Positions 25,233 through 34,932 are shown, counted from the first letter of the stretch. The stretch is DNA of 64,000 nucleotides from Guptibacillus algicola (GCF_020171805.1 NZ_JAIVAF010000001.1:1-64000), one strand, 5' to 3'. Program-made: numbers and translations. Notes: generated by a model from the letters alone, not told the origin.

Positions 25233-26117
25233 TTATTTCACAACTTCTTTAGCATCTGAGGATAATCCCCTCACTTGCTTTAAATACTCAGTCATCTCTT
25301 CATCTTCATGAGATGGGTAGCTAAACGACAGATGGTTCGCAATATCCTTACCTAGCTCTCTAAATAACTCTCCACTAATAAACAAAGAGTCCCATATATT
25401 TTCGTAGTTGTCATCAGAATAAGTAGCGCTATACTTATTCCAGTGAGACTCTGGAAGCTGTTTTTTAAGTAAGTTACCTACTTTTCCAGTCGACACTCCA
25501 AAATTAGTGGTTGTCCCAATCCACCATTCGACCATCCTATTTAAATCCTGTCTGACCACGGATTCCATCATAAACTTTGCGTAAGGTAACTCATCCCGCC
25601 ATAAGCTTTTAGCAATATTCTGTTGGCACCACCAAAAGTTATTGCAGCAGCTTAAATACATGGACTCACTTGGTTTTTTAACATGATAGTCGCTATCAGT
25701 GGGCTCTGGGATACTAGGTAAACAGTTATCTTTATCTAACAAAGGGACCGTTAATTTGTCATTCAAATAATGCCCTCTCATATGCTCTTTCGTTTCAATA
25801 TGAAGATCAATCCGATTGCCATCTTTAAAGAGCATTAAATAACCATATGATTCTTCAAAATTCGTTTCCAATCCGTTTTCCCGACTATTTCTATCTGGTT
25901 CTTGGAAGATAAGTATATCTCCGAAACCGTGTATCCAATCTTCGTCATTTATAAAGGAGTAGGTTTCTTTAACTACATATACGATATCGTAATCCTGAAA
26001 TATATCTTTTGGCACTTTCTGATTTGTCCTGGAACCATTCATATACACAGCACGAACTCTTTCATCTTCCTTAGCTCTATTGATTATGAGGTCCATCATT
26101 TCTTGTTCACATCTCAT
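25233..26117 (-). CDS. Aminoglycoside 6-adenylyltransferase (ANT(6)/AadK type)
   Basis: The product is 294 residues, matching the ANT(6) family (280-300). The N-terminal MMDLIINRAKEDERVRAVYM and NGSR form the nucleotidyltransferase G-S motif, and DIFQDYDIVYVV supplies the catalytic D-x-D. The central PEPTDSDYHVKKPSESMYLS and FWWCQQNIAKSLWRDELPYA, then MVEWWIGT, are the family's most recognisable blocks. Such enzymes adenylylate streptomycin at the 6-hydroxyl. In Bacillus the chromosomal aadK gives low-level resistance; activity here is inferred. A GGAGGG site lies upstream of the ATG. A repeat element and hairpin follow the gene. Confidence 0.92.
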   Translation of the reverse strand: MRCEQEMMDLIINRAKEDERVRAVYMNGSRTNQKVPKDIFQDYDIVYVVKETYSFINDEDWIHGFGDILIFQEPDRNSRENGLETNFEESYGYLMLFKDGNRIDLHIETKEHMRGHYLNDKLTVPLLDKDNCLPSIPEPTDSDYHVKKPSESMYLSCCNNFWWCQQNIAKSLWRDELPYAKFMMESVVRQDLNRMVEWWIGTTTNFGVSTGKVGNLLKKQLPESHWNKYSATYSDDNYENIWDSLFISGELFRELGKDIANHLSFSYPSHEDEEMTEYLKQVRGLSSDAKEVVK

Positions 26118-26364
26118 TTATAATCCCTCCATAGATGTAATAGTTTAGAATGGTCTTATGTTCCATCTTGGGAGGATCTCGTGAATGGTACCTCTCACTT
26201 CTTAAGAGTGGTGTTTATAACTTATTAAATCTCTTTTTCATATGTAAATTCCTTTCTCTCAAATATCTCTTTAGCCATGGTTCGATATCACAAAATATAA
26301 TCCCTTGTTAGGTTAGTATAAAAATGGAAAATCTCTCAATTATTAATGGTGGAAGATAATTTTA

Positions 26365-26799
26365 TTATGAAATACTCATAGTAATTGTTCTGTTTTTAAA
26401 GCCCAGACTTTCATATATCTTAATTGCTTGATTTCCATCAAAAACGCTTAAACGAATTTCGGAGTATCCTTCTTGTTTCAATTGTTCCACACCAGTTTTA
26501 ATCAATTGTTTTGAAATACCTTTACCTCTGCATTCCTCGATAACAAATAATTCATAAATAAATCCTAGTGCCTTATCTGAAAACTGGTCTTTACTTCCTC
26601 CTATAAGAATCCAACCCATTATTACATCGTTTTCAGTTGATATTAAATAATAACTCCCCTTCTTCAAAAGAGATTCTACTAGTTGTTTTGTTTTTTCGAT
26701 CGTTGGTTCTGCTTCACCTAAAGTTCCCTCAAATATAGCCTGTGGAGATAGTTCTATTATTTTTTCAATTTCTACCTCATTTGGTTTTCTTATGTCCAC
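26365..26799 (-). CDS. GNAT-family N-acetyltransferase
   Basis: The product is 144 residues, starting at GTG (26799). The core has VIMGWILIGGSKDQFS, FIYELFVIEECRGKGISKQLI (the acetyl-CoA-binding R-G-K-G-x-x-K/G loop) and RLSVFDGNQAIKIYESLGFK. These are motifs A and B of GNAT enzymes. The acceptor substrate is unknown. It is an isolated gene; the 247-bp gap to the ANT(6) gene shows no other feature I can name. Confidence 0.85.
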   Translation of the reverse strand: MDIRKPNEVEIEKIIELSPQAIFEGTLGEAEPTIEKTKQLVESLLKKGSYYLISTENDVIMGWILIGGSKDQFSDKALGFIYELFVIEECRGKGISKQLIKTGVEQLKQEGYSEIRLSVFDGNQAIKIYESLGFKNRTITMSIS

Positions 26800-26989
26800 T
26801 TATCAACTCAACCCTTCCAAAATGGGGCATTCTATTTCAACATTACTGCCCAACATACCAATTATTTCAAATTACATTGTCTTACTCAATATTTGCTACA
26901 GTAATGCTGTCCAGTTCGTTTTCACTATAACAAGCACTAAGTATAATCCAGCAAAAATCAGTTTTCATTTGTTTTAAGTTGTAGTCCAT

Positions 26990-28243
26990 TTAGAATTGGA
27001 AATCCCCATCCTTCATTAGCAGGACTTCAGTTCCACCCTCTTTAATGCCCTCTACTTTCATATCTTCGGTACCAAAGGTCACATTGACTAACAAAAGTGA
27101 AGTATTTAGACCCGCTACCTGCAACTCTTCCTCAGATTGGTCAATGCCATTTTGAATATTGGAAGGAGATGCATTTCCGATTCCAATATGACAGGACGTA
27201 TTTTCATCAAACAAGGTATTGTAAAAAAGAGTATCTGCCTGAGCAAGAGGAGATTTATTAGAGACCAAGGCAATTTCACCTAGATAATGTGATCCTTCGT
27301 CTGTTTCGATGAGGTTTTGTAACACTTCCTGGCCCTTTGCAGCATAATAGTCGATAATCCGTCCATCTTTAAAAATTAGATAAAATTCATCGATGACACT
27401 TTCTCCATAGATAAGAGGTTTCGTACCTACCAATTTGCCATTCACCTTATTTTTATGTGGAGCAGTAAATATTTCTTCCGTAGGAATGTTCGGAAAGAAA
27501 GGTATTCCCTTTTTATCTATGACTCTTCCACCGATATAGTGATGATTTTTAGGTAGACCAACTAATAAATCAGTTCCACGGCTATTTGTGAAATACAAGG
27601 ATTCAAATTGGCTCTCGTTTAGGATTTTTTTCCGAGACTCGAAGGCTCTATTGTGAATCTCCCAATCTTTTATAGGGTTTTTCCCATCTGCCCGAGCCCC
27701 TTTTAAGATAAATTTCCATAATGATTGTAAAGCTTCTTCTTTACTTAGGTTGGGGAGTACTTTCGTTGCCCATTCAACGCTCGGAACAGCTAGAAGACAC
27801 CAGCGTACCTCGTGGGATCTAATTTTCGCATGATAATCCCTCAATTTGGTACGAGAAGCTTTTTGGGAACGATTTATCCTTTCAGTAGAAACCTCCATAA
27901 AGACCTTTAAGTTTTCAGAAATAATATGGATGTAAGCAGCACCTTCCTCACCCCATTCCTTAAAACGAGAAGCCTGCCAATCAGGAAAGTGATCGATGAC
28001 ACCATCTGCTGCATGTAAGTAAAATTCTTTGGTAGACTGTTCATCTGTCCAATCTATAAATACATTTGAGGCTCCTGCCTCGTAGGCTACCGTTTGAATT
28101 AGACGTGCAAACGTAGCATGTTGGATATCACTATGAATGATCAACAATTGATTTTTCTGCAAATTCACTCCAGCTCGTACAGCAAGTTCTGCATACTTTC
28201 TTAACTGTGCTTCACTGATAAATTCATATATTCCTTTAATCAT
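26990..28243 (-). CDS. ampS: M29-family aminopeptidase (AmpS-like)
   Basis: The product is 417 residues from the ATG at 28243, with GGGGAG seven bases upstream. It has the M29 layout: an N-terminal domain (LRKYAELAVRAGVNLQKNQLL), VFIDWTDEQSTKEFYLHAA, and a C-terminal metal site region including FFPNIPTEEIFTAPHKNKVNG (Glu ligand), GSHYLGEIALVSNKSPLAQ, and LFDENTSCHIGIG (His). The enzyme removes N-terminal residues from peptides using two metal ions, in the cytoplasm. It is followed closely by a GNAT gene, while PepF lies upstream on the same strand (127-bp gap), so two peptidases are adjacent. Confidence 0.92.
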   Translation of the reverse strand: MIKGIYEFISEAQLRKYAELAVRAGVNLQKNQLLIIHSDIQHATFARLIQTVAYEAGASNVFIDWTDEQSTKEFYLHAADGVIDHFPDWQASRFKEWGEEGAAYIHIISENLKVFMEVSTERINRSQKASRTKLRDYHAKIRSHEVRWCLLAVPSVEWATKVLPNLSKEEALQSLWKFILKGARADGKNPIKDWEIHNRAFESRKKILNESQFESLYFTNSRGTDLLVGLPKNHHYIGGRVIDKKGIPFFPNIPTEEIFTAPHKNKVNGKLVGTKPLIYGESVIDEFYLIFKDGRIIDYYAAKGQEVLQNLIETDEGSHYLGEIALVSNKSPLAQADTLFYNTLFDENTSCHIGIGNASPSNIQNGIDQSEEELQVAGLNTSLLLVNVTFGTEDMKVEGIKEGGTEVLLMKDGDFQF

Positions 28244-28369
28244 TTTATATCTCCCCAATGATGTTCTTGGATAATTTCACTTCAGAACTTTTACATTAGC
28301 TCTCCCTATTCTGAAATATTTACTTTTTAGATATTCGAAACATAATAGTTCTCAGCATATAAGAATCAC

Positions 28370-30154
28370 TCAATTTTCGGAAGTTAAGTCTAAAAACTCT
28401 TCTACATCTTTCACGCATAGCTCCATTCCTTTTTCCCAGAATTCCTTTGAAGTAATGTCTTCTCCTATATGTTTCATAACTAGACCTTCCAAAGACATAC
28501 TTCCAGAATCACGAAGTAAGTTTAGATAATCTTCTTCAAACTCTAGTCCTTTTTCTTTTGCCTTAGCATAAATTCCTAAAGCAAATAAATACCCAAAAGT
28601 ATAAGGGAAATTGTAGAAAGGGGATTGAGTAATATAGTAGTGAGGTGTCCAAATCCATGAATAGATAGAGGGTTGATCTAAGGATCCCTCGTACGCTTCA
28701 TTTATAGATTCTTCCATTAATTGATTTAACCGTTCGGGTGATACGATTCCACCTTTACGTTCCTCATAGAAGCTCTGTTCAAATAAGAACCTCGAATGAA
28801 TATTCATGAAGTTCATAATACTCCGTTTCAGTTTCTCGTCTAGTATAGCTATTTTTTCTTCCTTAGTATTTGCCTTTCTCATTGACGCATCAAGAATAAT
28901 AGCTTCACAGAAAGTTGAAGCGGTTTCAGCAATACTTATGGGATAGCCCTTATTCAAGCTATCAACTGACTTCATGGCGTAATTATGAAAACCATGCCCT
29001 AGTTCGTGGCCAAGAGTTAACATTTCCATAAAAGAACCACTATACGTCATGAAGAGTCTTGATTCACCCGTAGCTGGAAAACTAGCACAAAAGGGAACAG
29101 CCGACTTGTTAGGACGATCTTCAGCTTCTATCCAACCTTCATCAAAGGCTTCTTTAACAAAGCTTCCTAATTCATTACCAAACTGACTAAAATGCTCCGT
29201 GATGAATGTCACTGCTTCACCATAGTGCACTTCTTGATTAACGTTTGTAACCGGAGCCCAAAAGTTATAAGACTTCATACTAGAATCGCCCATCATTTCA
29301 GCTTTTCGATCCAGATACTTGGAGAAAGGTTGTTTATATGTATTGATAACCGACCACATTGTATTCAACGTTTCTTCTTTCATTCTGTTCTTCTTCAGTG
29401 GCCGTTCTAGTGCATTTTTAATCCCGTGTTTGTTATGAACTTTTATACGAAAGCCAGCAATGTGATTTATAACTTTAGCAAAGAGTTCTTCTTTCTCTTT
29501 CCATATTGATTCCAGTGAATAATGAGCTTCCTTTCGCACTTCTTCACAATGATGTGACCGCAAATTGATGGCTTGTCCAACTGATATGTTCTCTTCTTTT
29601 CCATCAATCCATATTTTTACGTTAATATTACTAATTAAATCTTTATAAAAATGGCCCCAAGCATGGTATCCATCAACCATTAAGTCAGAAATTAAACTTG
29701 ATTCACCTTCTGATAAGTGCGAATCTGCGTTTTCTCGCCATTCATTGAGAATGAATTTATAACCTTCTAACTCTTTAGTTTCTAGTAATTTGCTCCATAC
29801 ACCTTCATCTATGTTTGAAAGTTTCTTTTTCACTTTCGCTATTACTTTTTCGAAGCGGGCTTCTTTTTGACCAACTATTCCTCTTAAACTCGCAGCGTCT
29901 TGATCCTTTGGGTTTTGCGCAAGGAGACAAGTGATAAATGAATTCGCTTGAGTAAGGTTCAAGCGCATGTTCCCCATTTTCCCCACCAAATTTACCATTT
30001 CATTTGTTGAATCAGTGAAAGAGTTAACAAAGCCTTCTAATTCATGGGTAAGTGTCTCTAATTGCTCGATATGTACTAAAAATTGATTTGATTTACTCCC
30101 GCCTCTAAAAACCTTATCTAAATTCCATACTTCTGAATAACTTAACTTCTCCAT
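28370..30154 (-). CDS. pepF: M3-family oligoendopeptidase F
   Basis: The product is 594 residues, usual for PepF. The zinc motif HELGH is in LGHELGHGFHN (about residues 383-393), with the third ligand Glu downstream in ISIAETASTFCEA. It is a cytoplasmic zinc peptidase cutting oligopeptides of about 7-17 residues. The ATG follows CGGAGGAGA. The gene is next to the M29 aminopeptidase, consistent with stepwise peptide turnover. The N-terminal helical region is full length. Confidence 0.93.
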   Translation of the reverse strand: MEKLSYSEVWNLDKVFRGGSKSNQFLVHIEQLETLTHELEGFVNSFTDSTNEMVNLVGKMGNMRLNLTQANSFITCLLAQNPKDQDAASLRGIVGQKEARFEKVIAKVKKKLSNIDEGVWSKLLETKELEGYKFILNEWRENADSHLSEGESSLISDLMVDGYHAWGHFYKDLISNINVKIWIDGKEENISVGQAINLRSHHCEEVRKEAHYSLESIWKEKEELFAKVINHIAGFRIKVHNKHGIKNALERPLKKNRMKEETLNTMWSVINTYKQPFSKYLDRKAEMMGDSSMKSYNFWAPVTNVNQEVHYGEAVTFITEHFSQFGNELGSFVKEAFDEGWIEAEDRPNKSAVPFCASFPATGESRLFMTYSGSFMEMLTLGHELGHGFHNYAMKSVDSLNKGYPISIAETASTFCEAIILDASMRKANTKEEKIAILDEKLKRSIMNFMNIHSRFLFEQSFYEERKGGIVSPERLNQLMEESINEAYEGSLDQPSIYSWIWTPHYYITQSPFYNFPYTFGYLFALGIYAKAKEKGLEFEEDYLNLLRDSGSMSLEGLVMKHIGEDITSKEFWEKGMELCVKDVEEFLDLTSEN

Positions 30155-30225
30155 AATCTCCTCCGAAAAAAAATTTGAGGTTCATTACTATCTCGTATAT
30201 TTTCCTTTTAAAACAACGCCCCCCT

Positions 30226-30765
30226 TTAATTTAAGAACTCATTTCTCAGGATGCTCATTCTTAAACGATCAACAAACTTACCATTTCTTAATCGGTCTTG
30301 TCTTAAGATACCTTCTTCAACATAACCCATTCTCTTATACGACTTAATAGCCTTTTCATTATCAACTTCAACTCTAAGCCAAATCTTGTTAAGACTTAAT
30401 TCGTTAAATCCCCACAAGAGCATTTGATTCATTGCAGATAAACCATATCCTTTTCCCCAGTAGTTTTTGTTACCTATCGCTACGCCTAATTCAGCGTGTT
30501 TGTTGAGTTTATCGATGTTTTTCAAATCAATCCAACCAATATGTATACCTTCTCCGGTGACAATAGCTTTTTGTTCATATCCATTTCTTTTGTTAATACA
30601 CATTTGTATCCAATTTTGAGTCTCTTCTTTACTAAAGGGAGGATATTTCTCTGGCATATTCAAGTGTTTAGTCACTTCTTTATCAAAACACCATTGATAC
30701 CGGTCTTCAACGTCATTTAGAGTCAATTCTCTTATATGGACTTTAGGTAATTCATTTGTTTTCAT
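30226..30765 (-). CDS. GNAT acetyltransferase (RimJ/RimL type)
   Basis: The product is 179 residues, the usual length for RimJ/RimL-like enzymes. HIRELTLNDVEDRYQW opens the domain; HIGWIDLKNIDKLNKHAELG, then IGNKNYWGKGYGLSAM carries the acetyl-CoA loop (Y-W-G-K-G-Y-G), and WLRVEVDNEKAIKSYKRMGY is motif B. Members acetylate protein N-termini or small amines such as polyamines or antibiotics. The substrate is not deducible. Confidence 0.88.
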   Translation of the reverse strand: MKTNELPKVHIRELTLNDVEDRYQWCFDKEVTKHLNMPEKYPPFSKEETQNWIQMCINKRNGYEQKAIVTGEGIHIGWIDLKNIDKLNKHAELGVAIGNKNYWGKGYGLSAMNQMLLWGFNELSLNKIWLRVEVDNEKAIKSYKRMGYVEEGILRQDRLRNGKFVDRLRMSILRNEFLN

Positions 30766-30810
30766 ATTTGCTTTCTCCTCTAAATATTCAATTAAACTGC
30801 TAATGGCCTA

Positions 30811-30880
30811 ATACCAATTATTTCAAATTACATTAAGAAAAGGGAGCTTAACCTAATTACAATTAACCTCTCTTTTCTGG
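30811..30880 (-). repeat. Palindromic spacer repeat, subfamily 2 (copy 3)
   Basis: The plus strand reads TACCAATTATTTCAAATTAC, AAGAAAAGGGAGCTTAACC, TAATTACAATTAACCTCTC. It fills the gap between the 30891 gene (upstream on the minus strand) and the acetyltransferase gene. Confidence 0.7.
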
Positions 30881-30890
30881 AACTAAATAA

Positions 30891-31205
30891 TTACCCTTCA
30901 CCATAGTATTCTGCAAAATGAAAAAATCCAATTTTCCTAACATGAAAGCTTCTTAACTCACCTTGAGTAGCTTTCTCAATTGGTGGATTTGTTAAAGTAT
31001 ATGCTTTAGCATTCAATTGGGTAAATTTCTCTTTATCTACTTCGTTGTGGTAGTCATCTTCAATAATTCCTGATGTAATTGCAGCTTTGGGATACCCCAT
31101 AAGAAGTACTTGTGTTCTTAATGCCATACTAGGTGTGGTATGAAATAAAATAAATAAAACTATAATAGCAGACACTACGCTAATCCATTTTTTCAAATGT
31201 TTCAC
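30891..31205 (-). CDS. Small exported or membrane-anchored protein, unknown function
   Basis: The product is 104 residues from the GTG at 31205 (GGAG five bases upstream); the longer frame has no ribosome binding site. A hydrophobic segment at about residues 6-24 may be a signal peptide or anchor. The remaining part is polar, with an HVRKIGFFHFAEYYGEG C-terminus. No family recognised. Its stop codon is followed within 10 bases by a spacer repeat. Confidence 0.6.
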   Translation of the reverse strand: MKHLKKWISVVSAIIVLFILFHTTPSMALRTQVLLMGYPKAAITSGIIEDDYHNEVDKEKFTQLNAKAYTLTNPPIEKATQGELRSFHVRKIGFFHFAEYYGEG

Positions 31206-31372
31206 CCCTACTCCAGTATACGATCTGCAAAATGTTGCACTTTGTTTAATGACGAACATTTCAAATGTAATGATTTAACTCAATCATAAATTCATAAAAC
31301 ATATCCTACTTCTGTTATGCTTCCTTTTTTTGAATACTAAGTGGAAGAACTAAATCTTAAGCGATACTACCG

Positions 31373-32305
31373 TTAAGAACCTTGATAATTAACCAAAACT
31401 TTTATAGGACATTCACTAGTTTCACTCAGATACGCGAAGCAATCAATTAATTCATTCGAATCAATATGCCTATCAAAAATACTAGTTACATATGATTTCT
31501 TGATATTCTCAAAGAACCATTGACTATGTTGTTGATAGTCCCATCCGTCACTTGAACCAACGATTTTGAGTTCCTTTTCATAGAAGTCTTCATTCAAGAA
31601 GAAAAGATCCTTGTTTCCGTCTGATAACACACAAACTTCCCCATTATGATTCAACGCTTTTAGTATTGCGTGAAATGCATTCTTACTTGAAGAACACTCA
31701 AAACCATACTTATAATGTTCTCTAGGAACTTCTTCCTCTGATATATAAACATTAGTTGCTCCAAACGTTTTGGCTAATTCACCTCTTGCTTTATTAGGTT
31801 CTAATACATCAACTTTCTCAACGTTCATGTACTCTTTTAAAAAATGAAGTGTCAATAACCCCATTGTTCCTGATTCAGTTACCAAGACGTGATCCAATTT
31901 GTTAGGTTCCAGTTTCATAACACCTTTCGCAGAGTCGCAAGAGAGGGTATTAAGTAAAGCATATGTATAATCAAGGGTTTCAGGGACCTTAACTACCTTT
32001 TCAGCTTTTACAACGCCATAGTCTTTATGTCCATAAAATGCTAGAACGTGATCTCCTACATTGATGTCTAATACGTCTTCTCCAGCTTCTATTACTTTTC
32101 CAAAACTCTCATAACCTGTCTCTCTAGGATATTCAGGATTGAGATCCGTAACATCCGATTCATTGTACTGAGGAAGTTCGGCACCAATACTGATCGCACC
32201 TGCAATCGTTTGAATTAATAATTCATCTTTTTCAATAGGGTCTAATACTTTTCGTTCCCATTCTAGTTTTCCTTTTCCCATAAGGACCAATGATTGTTGT
32301 ATCAT
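31373..32305 (-). CDS. MDR-superfamily dehydrogenase-like protein without the catalytic zinc site
   Basis: The product is 310 residues. The N-terminal GroES-like domain is recognisable (LLIQTIAGAISIGAELP, then VLDINVGDHVLAF), and so is the Rossmann part (TESGTMGLLTLHFLKEY, then KVDVLEPNKARGELAKTFGA). The usual zinc-binding Cys and the GHE motif are replaced (GYESFGKV), so it is probably a non-zinc member reducing or dehydrogenating a sugar or small molecule. The function is unknown. It is a single gene. Confidence 0.78.
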   Translation of the reverse strand: MIQQSLVLMGKGKLEWERKVLDPIEKDELLIQTIAGAISIGAELPQYNESDVTDLNPEYPRETGYESFGKVIEAGEDVLDINVGDHVLAFYGHKDYGVVKAEKVVKVPETLDYTYALLNTLSCDSAKGVMKLEPNKLDHVLVTESGTMGLLTLHFLKEYMNVEKVDVLEPNKARGELAKTFGATNVYISEEEVPREHYKYGFECSSSKNAFHAILKALNHNGEVCVLSDGNKDLFFLNEDFYEKELKIVGSSDGWDYQQHSQWFFENIKKSYVTSIFDRHIDSNELIDCFAYLSETSECPIKVLVNYQGS

Positions 32306-32488
32306 TTGAAAACACCCTTTTATATGTTAGATAAAATCTTCACATTACTAGCAATTATTTTCGCCTTCTATATATCTTTGTAGTTTTCCTCCAATTCTTT
32401 ATTTGCTGCCATTACTTGAAGGCTCGGTTTCGAGATATTCTGTCGCAACTAGATTCCGATTCAATCGACAATACTCTCCCTAAGAAAT

Positions 32489-32523
32489 AAGTTGAATCTC
32501 GTCGGTAAGACGCGATCCAACTT
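32489..32523 (-). terminator. Hairpin downstream of the MFS gene
   Basis: Arms AAGTTGAATCTCG (32489-32501) and CGCGATCCAACTT (32511-32523) pair with a few mismatches, 28 bp past the MFS stop codon. Followed on the minus strand by ATTTCTT. Confidence 0.55.
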
Positions 32524-32550
32524 AACAATGCAAATGCTTTGGTTCACTAC

Positions 32551-33819
32551 TTAATAATTAACAGCTTCTTTTTGTTGGTGTTCTAGAGCCTTCTCAGTCT
32601 TTTTAATATCTAACTTCATAAGAATGGAGACGACAAGCGCTAAGAATATTAAAGCAAGAAAAACGTAAAATACAGGAATGTAACTATCGGTTCTAGCCCG
32701 AATTTGCGAAACAATCATAGGTCCAAATACGCCACCTAGGGACCATGTTGTCAATAAATACCCATGTATGGCACCGAGTTGTTTCGTTCCAAACAAATCA
32801 CCAATAAATGCAGGGAGATTAGAGAATCCTCCGCCATAACAAGTAACAACGAGGAAAATTAGAAGCTGGAATATGATGATGTTTGTAGTAATCGGAAGCA
32901 TAAAAAAAGCAACAGACTGTATTAAGAAAAAGATCAGAAAAACATTTGGGCGGCCAATATAGTCTGAAGCTGTTGCCCAGCCTAGACGACCTCCACCATT
33001 AAACACACCCATAATTCCGACCATCGTGGCAGCTGCAGCGGCTGATAATCCTACAACTTCTTGGGCCATCGGTGAAGCAACTGAAATCATCATAATCCCT
33101 GCGGTCGTATTAATAAGCATCATCGTCCAAAGTAGCCAAAAACGCTTTGTTTTAACCGCTTCTTTTGAAGTCAATTGTTGTAAGTCTTTTTTATAAACTT
33201 TATTCCCAGAGGCCATATTTTGTTTCATAGAAGCTGGCATCCAGCCTTCTGGGGGTGGGGCAATGTAAGAAGCACCTAATGTAATAAAAACGAAATAAGC
33301 TGCCCCTAATATGTAAAATGTATTAGATATTCCAATGGAAGTCATTAAGTTGGCTGCAACTGGTGCTGTAATGAGAGCTCCTGTTCCAAAACCAAGTACA
33401 GCTAATCCGGTTGCTAAACCTCTTCGGTCAGGGAACCATTTTACAAGAGTTGATACGGGTGAAATATAGCCAATGCCAAGTCCAAGTCCACTTGCTACCC
33501 CGTAGGACAATAGGAAAAGTGGAAGTGAATCAATCGCGATCGCAATCCCTGAACCGGCTTGTCCTAACCCAAACAAAACACCAGCCAGAATTGCTGATTT
33601 TCTTGGACCATTTTTTTCAACAAACTTCCCAAACAATGCTGCGGATGACCCAGCCAGTGCCATCATTATGGTAAATGCAATCGTTACTTGAGTTGGGGTC
33701 CAACCCATTTGTTCACTTACAGGGGTGGTATATACGCTATATGCGTAGGCACCTCCGATGGAAAGGTGGATGGAAATAGCTGATAAAGCAATTAACCACC
33801 TGTTTTTCATTGCTTGCAT
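32551..33819 (-). CDS. MFS transporter, oxalate/formate antiporter (OxlT) type
   Basis: The product is 422 residues from the ATG at 33819 (GGAGGT upstream). Twelve hydrophobic segments are expected. NRWLIALSAISIHLSIGGAY is the typical first helix, GKFVEKNGPRKSAILAG contains the MFS loop 2-3 motif, and YISPVSTLVKWFPDRRGLA is an OxlT-family signature. The C-terminal half has GRLGWATASDYIGRPN. It probably exchanges or imports a small carboxylate across the cell membrane. No oxalate-degrading gene is adjacent, so the substrate is open. Confidence 0.9.
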   Translation of the reverse strand: MQAMKNRWLIALSAISIHLSIGGAYAYSVYTTPVSEQMGWTPTQVTIAFTIMMALAGSSAALFGKFVEKNGPRKSAILAGVLFGLGQAGSGIAIAIDSLPLFLLSYGVASGLGLGIGYISPVSTLVKWFPDRRGLATGLAVLGFGTGALITAPVAANLMTSIGISNTFYILGAAYFVFITLGASYIAPPPEGWMPASMKQNMASGNKVYKKDLQQLTSKEAVKTKRFWLLWTMMLINTTAGIMMISVASPMAQEVVGLSAAAAATMVGIMGVFNGGGRLGWATASDYIGRPNVFLIFFLIQSVAFFMLPITTNIIIFQLLIFLVVTCYGGGFSNLPAFIGDLFGTKQLGAIHGYLLTTWSLGGVFGPMIVSQIRARTDSYIPVFYVFLALIFLALVVSILMKLDIKKTEKALEHQQKEAVNY

Positions 33820-33950
33820 ATTATGTACCTCCTTCACTCTCTTTGTAAGCGGTTTATAAAACAGAATACAACGAGTGACTACAAAAATCAAATTATTTTA
33901 AATTATTTGAAATTACAACAGGATCACATAGTGGTATTGTAATTAAAATT

Positions 33951-33982
33951 AAAAAAAACTCAGTTCAGTGAACTGAGATTTT
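33951..33982 (-). terminator. Terminator of the lipoprotein gene at 34161
   Basis: The perfect hairpin CTCAGTTC/GAACTGAG (33959-33966 with 33970-33977) is followed on the minus strand by a run of eight T. It lies 180 bp past the stop codon; the intervening 180 bp hold no gene I can see. Confidence 0.75.
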
Positions 33983-34160
33983 TCTTCTATTGATTTTCAA
34001 TTGCTTATTCAACTGAAACTCGAAATTTAAAGGGATAACAGACGCTTATTGACTCAATGTATTCATTCAAGGAAGTAACTCCTAAAACATAAAAACAAAA
34101 TAATAGGTAGCTGAACTAACTAAAAAAAACACAAAATAAAAACCCGATTACTGAACAATA

Positions 34161-34670
34161 TTAGTATTTAATTTCTTTCAGCCACTCTTCTGAGCCGCCT
34201 TCTAAAAATACTTTAACCTCTTCCTTATTGTTTTCGCTGAGATGATACCAAACACGTTTAACGTCATCGTTCATTTCAATCATCTTTGCTTCTGTATCGC
34301 CCACAATAACTTTTTCATGTCTTGTTCCAGTTAGCGTTCCACACCATAAGTAGGATTCTCCAACAAGATTTGCATTCCACTTATCCATAAGACACTCTCC
34401 TGTCTTACTCAAGTGCCATTCACCATTAAATTTTGTAAAGTAGGCAATCTTGGGATATTCATTATTATTTTTTTTATTAATTGCTCCGTTTTTTGAATGA
34501 GCAGTGAAGATAATTACATTGTCCTCTTTCACTATCTCAACTATCTTGTATTCATCAATATCAAGATTATCATTCATACTAACATGGAAGACTTCCTCCA
34601 TTGTTCTCGGACTGTTACAACCTACAAGTAGAAATAAAACTATCATAAAAAAAATAATTCTTTTGAACAT
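34161..34670 (-). CDS. Lipoprotein, unknown function
   Basis: The product is 169 residues from the ATG at 34670 (AGGGGGAGAA upstream). The signal peptide IIFFMIVLFLLVGC ends in the lipobox LLVGC (Cys about residue 18). The mature part contains KWNANLVGESYLWCGTLTG and a hydrophilic C-terminus. It has strand-rich sequence with no recognised family. Single gene. Confidence 0.7.
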   Translation of the reverse strand: MFKRIIFFMIVLFLLVGCNSPRTMEEVFHVSMNDNLDIDEYKIVEIVKEDNVIIFTAHSKNGAINKKNNNEYPKIAYFTKFNGEWHLSKTGECLMDKWNANLVGESYLWCGTLTGTRHEKVIVGDTEAKMIEMNDDVKRVWYHLSENNKEEVKVFLEGGSEEWLKEIKY

Positions 34671-34771
34671 TTCTCCCCCTAAGACCTTTGTCGTCAACCT
34701 TTACTTTTGTTAAAGAACTACTACTCTTCAATTAATCTTCCATTCTTATCGTAATATCGATAGTTACGAAT

Positions 34772-34909
34772 TTATAACTTGTTGTATTGGCTATCGGCTG
34801 CACCCACGTTACAATAGCTTGAACAGGAGTTAAAGGTTGCTCCCCATGCCCTTCCATCTATATCCATATGCATTTTCCCTATTTCATTTTCAGCATTAGT
34901 CACAAACAT
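34772..34909 (-). CDS. Orphan 45-residue frame with three cysteines, possibly a gene remnant
   Basis: The minus strand from ATG 34909 to TAA 34772-34774 encodes KMHMDIDGRAWGATFNSC, SSYCNVGAADSQYN. The DNA continues downstream as RNYRYYDKNGRLI in frame after the stop, which looks like further protein. It may be the tail of a broken secreted or toxin-like protein. No clear ribosome binding site. Confidence 0.3.
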   Translation of the reverse strand: MFVTNAENEIGKMHMDIDGRAWGATFNSCSSYCNVGAADSQYNKL

Positions 34910-34932
34910 TAAAATAATCGAACTGTTATCAT

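Noticed and set aside
26175-26215. T-box-like GGTACC segment upstream of the ANT(6) gene
   Set aside because: Only the palindromic GGTACC core fits; the surrounding T-box consensus, Stem I and a tRNA-related downstream gene are missing on both strands.
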